From Schistosoma mansoni (Eukaryota > Platyhelminthes > Trematoda > Strigeidida > Schistosomatidae): 64,000 bases of DNA. The position numbers and the translations under genes were made by a program. Below are positions 35,123 to 46,861 of this stretch, piece by piece (positions within the stretch are counted from its first letter, which is position 1; each line of letters starts with the position of its first letter). The notes below the pieces were generated by a model, which saw only the letters and a program-made list of their open reading frames with translations, was not told the DNA's origin and ran no database searches. The stretch lies in the NCBI RefSeq assembly GCF_000237925.1, contig NW_017386083.1:124001-188000 (forward strand), read 5' to 3'.

Positions 35123-38100
35123 TTAATTCGGCTGGATATTGTTTTGACTACCATCTCCAATTTTCATAGGATTAATATTCAACGTTGTAGTTAACCTGTC
35201 ATGAGTCGAATCACCTAATGCAACGGATATCCATGTTATTATTATGAATGCTGTACGACAAGCATCAAGTATCTGCCATATTTTAAGAAAATTATTTAAA
35301 TCAATTTGTGTACTCAATAGGTATCTTATTTCATCTTCAGATTTATAACTATTCACATGAAATATATAATCAAACCAACCCATCGAATTGTGTATTACGA
35401 AAGCGATCATATAAAATATGATAGCCATTAGTCCATTCTAATAAAAAAGAAAAGAAGATAAGTAAGTTGTAAATTTTGAGAAAGAGGTTGGATTTACAAA
35501 CGAAAGTCTACTGCTTCTTATTTTGAAACGATTAACTAGTATCGGCCTACATAATATTCGAGCATCATACAATACTTACACTTCGTATTGGATAATGACT
35601 ATTAAATTTTCACTGATATACTATAAAATAATGATAATTGTCATATATCTTGTAAGGCGCTTCTTATTTGAGTCGGTTAACATCTAATTATTAACTTCGT
35701 TTAGTTATCAATAATCAAAGCTAAATTGTGAACCCAACTGCGTATAAATTTTAATTTAACTGTGTACAGGATCTGTGCCACACATTTTTGTAAGATTTAT
35801 TGATATAATGTGACTGCATAAGCCAAAGTAAATGGGGTGAAGTTCATACCCGAAATTCTCTGACTCATAAGTTAAATGTTTTGTTACTTAGTGACTACCG
35901 AATTTCATGTACGTAACGAAAGTCTGTTTTTTTAACGATTCTCATTAATCGATAAATGCAGTTCTGTTTCCTGTAATAAATCTTACAGGCTGCCTACAGT
36001 TAATTGATTAATGTTATACAACGACAGATTTAACATAGGTGTACGGAAACGGTAAGCGAATTAGTTAGCAACTAAAGGTGATAATGAAACTAGAATTATT
36101 ACCTCAGCAGAAGGATTCCCAAAATATTATCAGTAATAGATACTGAACATGACGAAGATAACACCGAATAAGTTACGATGTTATAAATACCGATTTCGGT
36201 GACCAAGAGATCGCAAAACGATAAATTCCCCTGCCTTATGTTTTTGTAAAGTAGTAGCTTTGATAAGTCATAGCACTTACTAAAACAGAATATTTATCGT
36301 TTTATAAACTACAAAAAATAATCGCCTAATTATTTCATTACCAGTGTTTTTAGGACAAGTTCTATCTTTCGACTAGGGTCATGAATCGATCAGTGTTAGA
36401 CCACCATCGAAAACCTGGAAGCACCGGACGGCTGTTTCGTCTCAGTATGGAACTCCTTAGCAGTGCACATCCACGGTCCCGCACGCGGGATTCGAATTCA
36501 GAAACTTCGGTCGTGAGCACGGATGCTTGACCTCTGAGCTGAGGGATCGTGGATGTGCACGGCTGAGGAGTCCCATACACGGACGAGACGACGTTCTATT
36601 GGTTCCGGGTTTATGATGGTGGTTTAACATTGATTGACTCATGATCTAAATAAAAACTCAATAATCTCCATAACCATATACTGATCTATCTTTGTCTTCT
36701 ATTTGTCTAATCGTATTCCGATCAGCTATTCCTCACATGGTAAAAAGATCTTGATGATACGGCTGGAAAAAAAGAATACGTGGAACATTTAGAGATATGA
36801 AAAATCCTACTTTTCATTTTGACTAAACAAATGTAACACAGGGAGTCTCAGTTATGTTGACGTAATGTGTTTTTGGAACCGGACTCATTTTTCTCAGGCA
36901 AACTAATTGACAAGAAAAACTATAGTAGGTAAAATAAAACCCCTAGTCCTATAATCGGGTTAATAGAAGGACTAGTAACTGAGTGATTATCGGTACGAAT
37001 AGAACCATATTTTGTAAACAAATATTTTAAGTAACTAGCAATAACCACCTGGAGTTTAACACATTTCCGAATACAATTCGTTGTTGGTCTTCCTAAATCG
37101 AATTTTCCGAATACAAAAACACCTATCAAAGCTAACGATGTATAAAACGTAATAGAGATTGGACGTGCATAAATTCCATAATATTTCAATAATGGCAAAT
37201 AACCATCACCATAATTATAATCCCAAGAACCATCGCTTTTAATTTGTCTTGGATTAATTAATGATTGTACGAATAGTGTATGCACTAAACTTGCACCAGC
37301 CAATAAGCCAAATAATGTGAATGTCAAAATTTGAAGTGTTTCATGTATGCTGATAACAAAATGTAATCCTGGATTGTTATGCGTATACATCGGTTCTTGT
37401 TTGTCATTTAGTCTTTTAACTGTAGATTCTTCATTTCCTTTTATAGGCATATTTTTCTCATAATCCTTAATTGGATGAGAACGAAAGCCACTTCGATTTT
37501 CAACATAAACGTTTGGAGTAAACTGTCTTTCAGAGAAATTAATTGAAATATCACCTATAAATGAATGATAACCATAAGAGAATGTATTTGTTGTGCAAAT
37601 CTTACACTATGATAAGAACAATGTGATCATTTAATTTTAAAAGTGTAGTGTTCTGAGTCGACGACAAATCTATTCACTGTACTTCTGGGATGATATTTTT
37701 CATGCGAAGTTGCATAATCAAATGCACATATTCAAATTAAAGTCATGTACTTTATATAACAGTTAATACTACAACTACTACTATTTATCTAGGCAAAGAT
37801 TAGAAGTCACTATATGCTGATGGAAATTTGTTCTCTGAGCTGGATCAGAAAAAAAATTATAGACAGATATAGGACTAAAACTCAAATCAATAGGAGACAC
37901 GATCAAGATAAATAAGTAAACAATGACAGGTTAAAGGTTAACAATAGCCAATCAAGATTGTGGTCTACAGGATTAGCTGGAAGTAATATGTGGAGAAACT
38001 CGGACACTTCACTCCTTGGAGTTTATGCTGATGATGTCGTTCAGAAGAACGATGAAAGCTCCAAGACGAAACAATCGAGCTCAGTAAATAAAACCACCGA

Positions 38101-40007
38101 AATTATCCATTTGAGATATAAATCTTATCTACCAAGGCACTGTTTTCTACATCTGACTTCACTTAATGGTTAACCGTTTGTTCTTTCATAGGTTATAGTA
38201 TTTTGATTAGACTTTTGTATGCCAATAACTGTTTTGAATTGTACTCTTTGGACCCAGTTATTAGCTCAGTTTTTTAGTCTTTTAATGTTTTTCTCCATTT
38301 AAAATATATGTATTGTTCAATTCAATCATCTCATTCATTTTAATGATCCTATCAACTGACATAGTATAACTGATAACTTACAAAGTAAGGGTTAATACTG
38401 AAATACCGGTACATGAAGTGGGGTTCAAGTATGTGTGCCACAACTCTAAATTTGGCAGTCTAATACTTTCATTTGTTGTATTGCATATTATAAATGCCTT
38501 GAGAAGTTATTATTTTTTGGAGTATCAATTGCATACTACGTAATATGCGAATTAGTGATTGCCAGAACTAACTAGTACTCAATCTAATAGTCACGATGAA
38601 ATCAGAAGTGAAGACGGAGAGCACGATAAGCTCGTTAAAATGTGCTGTACTAAGGTTGTAATGGCGCGACTAAGTATGCATGACTCAATTATTATTTAGC
38701 AGAAGCAACATGGAAATGCTATTTTTAACATGAATGATTAGTATATTAGTCATCTAGATTGAACAATATGAATCTCATTAACATCACTGCAGCAAAAAAT
38801 AGTGAAACTTGAACTCTAAACGTCTCCAATAGTCTATACTTCGCAATAATAAATCCACGTATTGTATACTTCAAAACTCTATCTCTTCTGCCATACAGAA
38901 CTATACTCATTGATCATGTACTCAAGTGTATAATTAAACCTGTTGATTTTCCTGAAGACAACACACTGTATTTTACTTAAACTATCTTTAGATAACTGTA
39001 CTTAAATTCTTATTGTATCACCGGCCAAAGGTGCTTTCCGTAAGGATCAGACAGTATACAAAGAATCAGCTAAATTCTAAGGTCAGCTACCAACGATTAC
39101 TATTGGAAAAGTATGAATTTAAGTGTTAGTAATTTTAATCATAAATTATGCAAACTGCAAGCAGCCGAAATCTTTGTTGTGAGAGTCATAAGATTAATTA
39201 CATGATGTAAATTGAATCAAATGATGAGTTTAAATAAACTGTAAGTATCCTGCACTAGTATTTAGCCTAACATTTCAACAACCAATATCCCCGTTATACT
39301 TTCTGTAGGTTACCGTTTTAAACTTTTAAGAGATCATACAATGTAAGACATCAAGTACCTCAGTGCTCACTTATTTTATGTAGTTACTTGAGTGTTATCT
39401 GATTTTTAGATAAACCGTTAATGTGACTGAAATTCTCAATTCATTGATATGAGATATTCAACCTGAGTGATAGAATCACTTTGTATCTAAATGTGGGGAT
39501 ATCCATCGTTACGAATGGAATCACAAAATTTATTCAATTTAAATGGTCAGCAGAATGTCTCAGTTGTAACAACCTCTATTCTATCACAATTCCCTAACTA
39601 TTATTCATCTGTAAGATATGATGAACAAATCTTTATAGATAGATACCAATCAAATGTGATTTTCTTATCGGATTATGTTGTAATAATGCATTTATACTTA
39701 TCAGTTCACAATTGTAGTGTGTCATAATCTAATTCATAATTTATGGTAAAGCTATTGTTACTATGCTAACGACTTACCTCGGTTATCCATAAATGGAATC
39801 TCCTTTGCTCCAGTCACTAGGCTGTTTCTTTTTTTATTCACGTTTTCTGTTTCTGATGCTATTGTTACATCGTCTCCTAAAGTCTCCAATATAGGACCTA
39901 CATCGCTGTTTTTCACTTTTGAGCTTCTTCTACCCTTATTTTTTCTCAATATTTCCGAGGTATTAGCTTGAACCGCTGATCCAATAGTTTGTTCCATCAC
40001 TTGTTTG
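35123..40007 (-). CDS. TMEM237: TMEM237-like ciliary transition-zone membrane protein, last three exons
   Basis: TMEM237 is a four-pass membrane protein of the ciliary transition zone, part of the MKS-type gate. Exons on the minus strand: 40007-39778, 37554-37049, 35437-35123 (stop TAA at 35125-35123). All junctions are GT-AG and in phase; exon ends G and GT join to give NRG-DISINFSE. About 350 residues are covered (human about 408). The first exon here is polar and lysine-rich, as expected of the cytosolic N-terminus. Four hydrophobic segments follow: FTLFGLLAGASLVHTLFVQ, ISITFYTSLALIGVFVF, the NGLMAIIFYMIAFVIHN start of the last exon, and CRTAFIIITWISVAL. The FGKFDLGRP block after segment 2 fits the family's AFDRVNLA position. 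The first exon starts in mid-codon, so further 5' exons lie above 40007; I did not find them. The two introns are 2223 and 1611 nt. Confidence 0.75.
35438..36361 (-). other. TMEM237-like gene, last intron, 3' part
   Basis: AT-rich, no recognised element. Confidence 0.6.
36362..36545 (-). ncRNA. tRNA-headed repeat with hammerhead-like fold, minus copy
   Basis: Read on the minus strand, a tRNA-like head carries an A-box-like 'agctcagaggtcaag' (36540-36526) and a B-box-like 'gaattcgaatcccgc' (36499-36485). A hammerhead-like core follows: CTAAGGA (36460-36454), a stem II-like block, GAAAC (36438-36434) and GTC (36429-36427). Stem I can form between GCAC before the core and GTGC after it. The core differs from CUGANGA at the third base, so cleavage activity is doubtful. 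It differs in sequence from the 43-kb hammerhead repeats and may be a separate SINE family. It lies in a TMEM237 intron. Confidence 0.6.
36548..36648 (+). ncRNA. Hammerhead-like repeat, plus copy lacking the tRNA head
   Basis: This is the inverted partner of 36370-36475. CTGAGGA at 36563-36569 fits CUGANGA. Stem II is GTCC/GGAC (36570-36573 with 36581-36584), followed by GAGA (36585-36588) where GAAA is expected. The tail 'atgatggtggtttaaca' mirrors the tail of the minus copy. Probably inactive because of the GAGA change. Confidence 0.55.
37555..39777 (-). other. Intron of the TMEM237-like gene
   Basis: 2223 nt, AT-rich. A plus-strand frame at 37958-38173 contains the string YADDV, but the residues around it do not match any RT family here. 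No element called. Confidence 0.55.
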
Positions 40008-40439
40008 CTAAAAATCTATTCAAAATCTGATTTTTAGTATACACAAATTAAACATTTTGATAACCCTCCAATGTTTAAATATTGAATACATGAACAGGAT
40101 GTTATAAGCATACCAAGATTTTCTACTTTTTAGGAGCAATTACCGCTACAATCAATACTAATCGAATGTGTGACGATATAATATGAATCTATTGGCTTTT
40201 GCATTATTATTAATGGCTTTCAGGTGTATGGCTGAATTGCTCGATCGGTATGAAATAATCTGTACAACGTCACGACTCTATGAACCACGCAAGCATACAC
40301 GCATACAGTTTTAGGATAAAAGTTAGTCTCTTTACCAAAATTAAGACCAGTAAGTTGACATACGTAAGGACCGATCACGTACCAACCCAATTGTGACGAT
40401 GCGAATCACTTCTGAACAATTAAGTGAATGAAACTCAAC

Positions 40440-41600
40440 ACTATTTACCAACTCTTCTGATTATGAAAGATCACTCAACATTGTGGATAGAAATATCTTG
40501 TGAAATCTTCTTCAACACTACGGAGTACCTGCGAAAATCATTATCATGCGGAACTTCTACGAAGAGGTGAATTGCAAAGTCATTCATTGAGAGGAGCCCA
40601 CAAGTTCATTTCAGGTGAGGAATGATGTTAGATGAGGTTTCCTATTCTAGTCTCTTCTCTTTCTTTTAGTTGTCGACTAGATTTTGAGAACCACCACGTC
40701 TCTACAGAAGCATGGAGTACAACACACAAATCGAACACGGCTTGTTGATCTGCACTATGGAGATGTCTTATTAACTCTATGATATGTACAACACCAAGTA
40801 AAAACAAAGATAACTAGTGCATAGGTGGTATAGTGGAATATCTTCGAGGTAATTTCTAAGGATTCGTGTATTATGTGTCCTGATAACTATTATTAGATAA
40901 TTCCCGACGGTGAATAAATTCCATAAGACAATACAAACCGTCTACTACAGTTTATTGTTGTACAGCTCAGATCACAAAACCACAAGTATACAAATTGAAT
41001 TAGAGCGAGCGAATAAGGAGGGATAAAGGGGAGAATGATTGGATAGAATTTAAGCACATATACATAGGAAAGCGTGTGAGTTATCGGGCGATTTAAACTA
41101 ACAAGAGGGATAAGTGTAGGCTGTAACCTGTGATCAAGCATGGGTCCTCATACTTAATTTACAATGGTAGGAAAAATATATGGACAACCTGTTACTGCTC
41201 GAGTGACACTGTCTGATTAATAAGTTAACTGAAGAACTAAATGAAATTGAACTCAGTTGGGCTTGAGCGTAGGTTAGGAAATATAGTGGCTCTCTTCAAA
41301 TTGTTACGCAGCAACCAAAAGGAAAAAAGCAAAATCCTGGATTTCAACATAACAGGCCTCACATAAACTAAACATAGTCGCGAAACTGTAGATGCGGGGG
41401 AATACATTATTTGCTTGGGTTAACATTATTGACAAACGAGAATGTCTTGATGCAAATGTCAATGCACAAATTGTCAAAGCAAGAGCAACATCGCTACAAT
41501 TAAAGAATATTTGATACTCAAACAAACTGTCATCAGAGTTAGAGTTTTCGAGACTAAATTTGAAGCGGTTCTATTGCGTGTTATTCACTATAGAATCCAT
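40440..41600 (+). mobile_element. RTE-C LINE, decayed, with a 400-bp interruption
   Basis: The plus strand at 40440-40850 resembles RT palm sequence (LLQHYGVPAKIII, FQVRNDVR, then a degenerate D-DD region near 40760). At 41290-41600 it resumes with KARATSLQLKNI and later blocks of the same family (compare 50360-50600). Between about 40860 and 41285 lies unrelated sequence, probably an inserted element or a replacement. The minus-strand frames 40893-41141 and 41304-41525 are shadows. Any 5' exons of the TMEM237-like gene would have to skip this. Confidence 0.65.
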
Positions 41601-43121
41601 CGTAAACCTTAATGTAAGAAGACTTCTCTCCCACCATCTAGACGCAAATTCTATGGAGCAAGCTTTTGTCCGTTATTTCTGTAAGACAATGTTTATAATT
41701 CAATTTAAAAGCTAAATTACAACATGACAGATGAAATAGGATGACTAATTGCTAGTTTTTAACTTAATAATAATCAATTACGAACTCGCAAGTCTCTACT
41801 CAAGACAATCTCTAAGTGTAAACATGGAACAAGAATATAGTTCGAATCCTATCACAACTTTAATCAGCGAAAAATTGCCGCTGGAGTTCATTCGATGATG
41901 AAATGTGTGTATATTCTCGACTCAATTAACCCCAAACTAACGGAAAATGACCAAATGAATGCATTTATCCAACAAATCAATCATTAATTTAAGATCAAAA
42001 GATGTTCCAACCATACTATATTGTCAATGATGCGGCAAGGTAAATAAGTCAGTGCGTTTTCAAACCTGCCTGCACAACTCTAGAATTAAAAAGCCTACGG
42101 ATCCGTTTAGTTACATTAGATACAAAACTAGTTTAATAAAACAATACCTGGCGACAATAGGATGAAGAATATCACATCTGAGAAAAACGTTTGTTGTTCT
42201 TTGAGAACAGTTCATAACAAATTTTATTCAAATATCAACCAACTCGTTGTATTCTAAAAAAGATATATTTTGCCTATTTCCATAATGTTTACCTTTTTCA
42301 ATATTTTTGTATTAGTTTTGGCCATCTTTGATACTTGATTTATAACTTGTCACTCTCTAAGATACTCATAAATGATAGTTTCCACTTCATTATCACCTAA
42401 ACAGACTGCACATTGTAACGTTTTACTAGTTGTTTTTACCATGGCTGATTTTTGAACAAGTTTAAAAGTAAGTATTTCTCCGAAATAAAAAGCTTTTCGT
42501 GCATTTTAAAATGTCATTGACCTCAGTTGTTTCAGTAGCAATTATTAGTGTTTGAAGATAATCTGTCACCTATTTTTCATTGACATAATCAAAGGCTTCT
42601 CTGCTCATGGGTAGCCGGCGGCGGCATTTGTGTCATGTAGAAATAGACGCTTGTTACAGCAGACGTGGTGACGCTAATCTGCTCTCCTGTGAATAATGGC
42701 CCTCAAATCCTTCGTCAATCAGCAGAACAAGACGTTATTTTATTTGCTGGTGTATATTGGGAAAGGTTTTACTACTTGTGAAAAAGATAAAATCAACTCA
42801 GCAAGATCAAACAATTTTTGCAGTGATAGACTATTAGATGAATATCATGAGCATGGCTGGTGACAGGAATAACAAGATATGTAAGTAGGCTGAAATGTTG
42901 GTATGTAATTTTCGTTCTATAGCTTCCAAATCACATCGTTGATAAACCAGTGTAGTTTGTGTTTATTCGCCACTGACATAATTTACTGTAGTTATATTCA
43001 TTCAGTATTGTTTGTTTGAATCTTCCCATCGATTTGTTAGGACTGCAACTGGTCAGTCTCTAATTGGCATATGCGAATACTGTGCGTATTGCCTCAATAT
43101 AGCCTTAATTCACAAGCATGG
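41601..43121. other. No recognised gene
   Basis: Mostly AT-rich. The block at 42605-42780 is more GC-rich ('tagccggcggcggcatttgt') and may be part of a repeat, but I cannot classify it. It could contain 5' exons of the TMEM237-like gene; I found none with support. Confidence 0.4.
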
Positions 43122-43278
43122 TAAGCAGAGATGGATAGTGGCTAGCAGTGGAATCCAGGACGCGCGTTTCGTCCTATTTGGGACTCGTCAGCTGGATGTA
43201 CCTGCATCTCAGAGTTGATGTTCGCTCTGGGACTCGAACCCAGTACCCTCGCTTCAAACGCTATCGCGTTATCCACTC
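43122..43278 (-). ncRNA. Schistosoma-type hammerhead ribozyme repeat (Sm-alpha-like), minus copy
   Basis: Read on the minus strand: a tRNA-like B-box ('ggttcgagtcccagagcg'), the GCAGGTACATCCAG stem I strand, core CTGACGA (43191-43185), stem II GTCC/GGAC with a CAAATA loop, GAAAC (43170-43166), a very short stem III, the GTC cleavage triplet (43161-43159) and CTGGAT closing stem I. All core positions are canonical. This matches the well-known natural S. mansoni hammerhead of the Sm-alpha SINE-like repeats. It runs into an assembly gap on its 5' side. The short stem III is typical of ribozymes that work as dimers. Confidence 0.92.
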
Positions 43279-43478
43279 NNNNNNNNNNNNNNNNNNNNNN
43301 NNNNNNNNNNNNNNNNNNNNNNNNNNNNNNNNNNNNNNNNNNNNNNNNNNNNNNNNNNNNNNNNNNNNNNNNNNNNNNNNNNNNNNNNNNNNNNNNNNNN
43401 NNNNNNNNNNNNNNNNNNNNNNNNNNNNNNNNNNNNNNNNNNNNNNNNNNNNNNNNNNNNNNNNNNNNNNNNNNNNNN
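43279..43478. other. Assembly gap (200 N)
   Basis: Exactly 200 N, flanked by an inverted pair of hammerhead repeats. Frames called across it are artefacts. Confidence 0.99.
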
Positions 43479-43559
43479 AATGGGAACAAGGTGTATAATG
43501 GTAGGTGATGTAGTAATGGTCGGAGGGATTGATGGAAGTCGTAGTGGTAGGATAAGTAG

Positions 43560-43597
43560 AAGTATACTTGGTTGTTGTTGTTGATGTTGTTGTTGTG
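43560..43597 (+). repeat. (GTT)n-rich microsatellite
   Basis: Interrupted GTT repeat immediately before the tRNA-like head of the plus-strand hammerhead repeat. Confidence 0.8.
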
Positions 43598-43757
43598 GCC
43601 GAGTGGATAACGCGATAGCGTTTGAAGCGAGGGTACTGGGTTCGAGTCCCAGAGTGAACATCAACTCTGAGATGCAGGTACATCCAGCTGACGAGTCCCA
43701 AATAGGACGAAACGCGCGTCTTGGATTCCACTGCTAGCCACTATCCATCTCTGCTTA
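43595..43757 (+). ncRNA. Schistosoma-type hammerhead ribozyme repeat (Sm-alpha-like), plus copy
   Basis: The tRNA-derived head has A-box-like 'tggccgagtggataacgcg' (43596-43614) and B-box 'gggttcgagtccc' (43638-43650). The hammerhead follows: stem I strand (43682-43687), CTGACGA (43688-43694), stem II 43695-43698 with 43705-43708, GAAA (43709-43712), GTC (43718-43720, cleavage predicted after 43720), then TTGGAT. The C-to-T change there turns one stem I pair into G-U. 43601-43757 is the near-perfect reverse complement of 43122-43278. Known Sm-alpha repeats are transcribed by RNA polymerase III and self-cleave. Confidence 0.92.
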
Positions 43758-44249
43758 CTGTAGTTATGTTGCAGTGAAAGATAATCTGTCAGTAGTCAAC
43801 CGGGAAATTCACTATAGTGTAAAACGTTGAATCACGAGTCTGCTATTTATCTATTTGTTTTGTGCAGTTGCCCATTTTTATTTGTATTCAGGGGATGATG
43901 GGATGTTTGTGACCTTAGCTTAAGGCAAACAGAGCTTTTTGCTCATTGTGTTGTATGATAAACACTAAGACCACACATTTTGTAACCATTTGAACTTGTT
44001 CATAAGAAGTGAATAAGGATTAAGAACTCATATTTGGTGATCCTGTTGTCATGAAACAAAGTATTTCTTATGCTCACTGAGCTTTTAATGAATGAATGAA
44101 TGTGATTTATCCTTTATAAGACACAAGTGTACAGAATCTTGGCATCATATTTTTAGCGCTACATTTGAAGAACATCAGACAATCCCGATTGAAATCCATG
44201 AAAGTCATCATGAACTTGTGGTGACACATTTTGATGGCGAGAAAGTGAT
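43758..44249. other. No recognised gene
   Basis: AT-rich. The frame beginning 44092 runs into the LTR-like repeat and has an antisense twin. Confidence 0.5.
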
Positions 44250-44572
44250 TGGTGTAATGGAAACAATTATTATTGTAACCAATTGTACCAGTGATTGTTT
44301 TACTGTATGTTTGTTTATGTGTACAAAACGTATACTTTCTCCCATTGTCTGTGACCATGCACGAACTCGCATATGCTCGGCAGTCCCACTTGTGGGCTTT
44401 GACACAATCTCAGTATTCTTTTGATACCACGAGATCGACAAGAAATATATCTTATTACAACCGTCAACTACTTCATAATTTTCGGCCTACGGAGGGATGC
44501 AACCTAATACCTAACACGTAATCTTTATGTGGTGGTGATCTTAGTCAATCGCGACTCGACGCCTACCACAAA
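44250..44572 (+). repeat. LTR-like relic (solo), second copy
   Basis: About 320 bp whose first 55 bp ('aacaattattattgtaacca' onward) and last 35 bp ('agtcaatcgcgactcgacgc') match 7479-7725. Gypsy LTR identity is plausible from size and context but unproven. No internal coding region adjoins it. Fossil. Confidence 0.4.
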
Positions 44573-45564
44573 CTATCACCACCATAACTAACGGAACTCC
44601 TGTGTGAGAAATCTAAGCTTTCAGAAATCCATCACAGTTGAATTTAATTGTAGTTAGCTCTACAGGAACACTTTTACCAAAAGGTTTATTAGGTCTCAGG
44701 TATTTGTCCCCTATTCTCCTTTTATTGGTTGTTAGAGCATCGTTCGGGTCCTAACTGTAACCAACTATAAAGCGTGAGATCTCTGAATGGAATTCGAAGA
44801 ATTCGATGGTCCTTACAAGAACTCGTGTTAAGTGATGGGTCTCTATGTCGTATGGTCTATAGGCACAGTAGCCGGGAATCTATTAACACAATTAAAAAAA
44901 ACGGCACTATGAGGGGTAATCTCCTAGCATATTATTAAGACGACAAAAATAATGTAAAGCACTCTCCAAACTCAGCCACACGACTGTATAATGAGAACGT
45001 CAAATGTTCAACGTAGGTTGTTTTCCAAATGCAAATAGATAATAGAGAATGGTGAGAGTCATCAAAAGGTTTAACCATCAAATCTTGACTTCACAAACGC
45101 TCTGCACTCTTTTGTTGGTATCATCATAAATTCGTTGTTGAACAAAACCGGTACGTTCAAAAGTGTACCTGATAACTTGACAATCAAAATAATCCGTTCA
45201 CAGGTCAAGACAAATTTATGAGAGTATCTTACCAATCACGTTTTCAATAACAGAAAGAAGAATTTAGGAATGTCTTTTTAGTGAATGTGTGGAATTATGG
45301 CCTATTTCAGTATTAGTACATTTATCGTTGATATAATAATGATATACTCAATCCCAAAACAGAAGATACGTCATGATGTGACTAACTAATCCATGGAATT
45401 TTACATGGAAGTCACATCATTGTGAACACTGACTCGTCTTATCGCTACATAAGCAATATGATGTTTAACTTCTCAGAAGAAAAGATTTGGGCTGAGCGTA
45501 GAGTAGTATATTTAACGTGAATGATAATAAGTTGCACATAATGACCGTGCCCAAGCTATATTGG
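44573..45564. other. No recognised gene
   Basis: AT-rich sequence between the LTR-like relic and an RTE-A copy. Nothing supported. Confidence 0.5.
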
Positions 45565-46861
45565 CGAAGTCGTACTAACAGCTGCAGAGGGGTATGACAG
45601 CAATAAGCTGTTTCCCTCGGACAACCAAGTGCAGGCGATCGCGAACAGTGGTGGGTAGCGAAAGCAAGAGAGATGGAAAAGGCAGCGGAAATGGGTAACA
45701 GCAGACAACTGATCAGACTTATTAAAAAAACCGGTATTAGGAACCCAACTGTCATCGAAATTATCACGGAAAAAGATGAAGAAATCATTCACTCTCAAAC
45801 CAGGAGATTGGATCAATGGGCAGAACACTTTAGGGATCAGTTCAACTGGCCTTCATCCTTACTTTGGTTTCCCACGATCCACAGTCGACTTGAATGGCGA
45901 TTTATTATAAGTTCGCCAACTCTTTACGAGGTTGAAAAAGCTATAGGAAATCTGAAGCGAGGGAGAGCAGCAGGCCCTGACAGGTTTACTCCTGAGATTT
46001 TTAAAGATGGTGGTCTAGTACTAGCAACGAGATTGACTGAGGTCTTAGGTAGAATCTGGGGACTGGACGTAATCCCATCTGACTGGTCTCAATCACTGAT
46101 TGTGCCAGTCTATAAGAAAGGACAAAAGTCCTCTTGTGACAATCACAGAGGGATCAGTTTGACTAATATAGTGTCTAAAATATTAGCTTCAATAATACTT
46201 CGACGCCTAAACAAAGCTCGTGAAGAGCAGACTAGAGAAAACCAGGCTGGTTTTAGACCTGGACATGGTTGTATAGACCAGATATTCACTTTATGTCAGG
46301 TCCTAGAACAAAGACACACATTCAGACGCCCCAAAATCGAAGTACTTCTCGACCGTAAGTCGGCATTTGACTACCAGGAGATTCACTTGTTGACTTAGAA
46401 TACGCCGATGACGTAGTTCTATTTGGTAAAGACGCTGACAAAATGCAGAGCCTTCTAACCACTATAAGCAACAATGCAGGCATGTTCGGGATACGATTCT
46501 CTCCCTCAAAATGCAAAATGTTACATCGGGATTGGGTTGCATCGGCACCTGAACTAATGATAGGGAGTGGAGTAGTTGAGCGTGTTGACCGCTTCACTTA
46601 TCTTGGGAGTCTCATCAGCCCTTGTGGTCTGGTGTGTGACGAAATCTCAGCACGGATACAAAAGGCTCGTCTAGCTAGGGGCGGCCAGACCAAAACGCGG
46701 CATGAATCGATGAAGTCGCTGACAAGTGGACTAAACCCTGTTGGTAGGTGTAGACTACCTGGTTAGGATTCGCGAGATGATAGCAATCGATAGTTAGAGA
46801 CCTTGAATGACATGGCTCAAAATCATTTGCAATGGCAAAGGTGCCTCCATCCATACGCTCG
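45565..46861 (+). mobile_element. RTE-A LINE with two internal deletions
   Basis: Plus-strand frame 45673-46398 covers the linker before RT (EKAAEMGNSRQLIRLIKKTG) and the RT N-terminal half (AAGPDRFTPEIFKDGG, QAGFRPGHGCIDQIFTL). The same KSAFD-to-YADD deletion junction follows as in the 26.4-27.9 kb copy. The frame 46443-46766 continues MQSLLTTISNNAGMFGIRFS but has a second deletion near 46676, joining KARLA directly to RGGQTKTRHESMKSL. The end near 46861 matches the RTE-A C-terminus (DMAQNHLQWQRC); the 3' tail is missing. Confidence 0.88.

Noticed and set aside
37958-38173. YADDV string suggesting a reverse transcriptase
   Set aside because: The flanking residues do not match any RT palm context and no other RT block is nearby; a chance string.
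43595-43660. Possible tRNA gene
   Set aside because: A- and B-box-like motifs are present, but no complete cloverleaf or acceptor stem was seen and a hammerhead follows directly. This is the tRNA-derived head of a repeat. The same holds for 36485-36540.
43142-43731. Several open frames across the 43.3-kb gap, and similar ones at 57.8-58.3 and 59.6-59.98 kb
   Set aside because: They are open only because N runs contain no stop codons.
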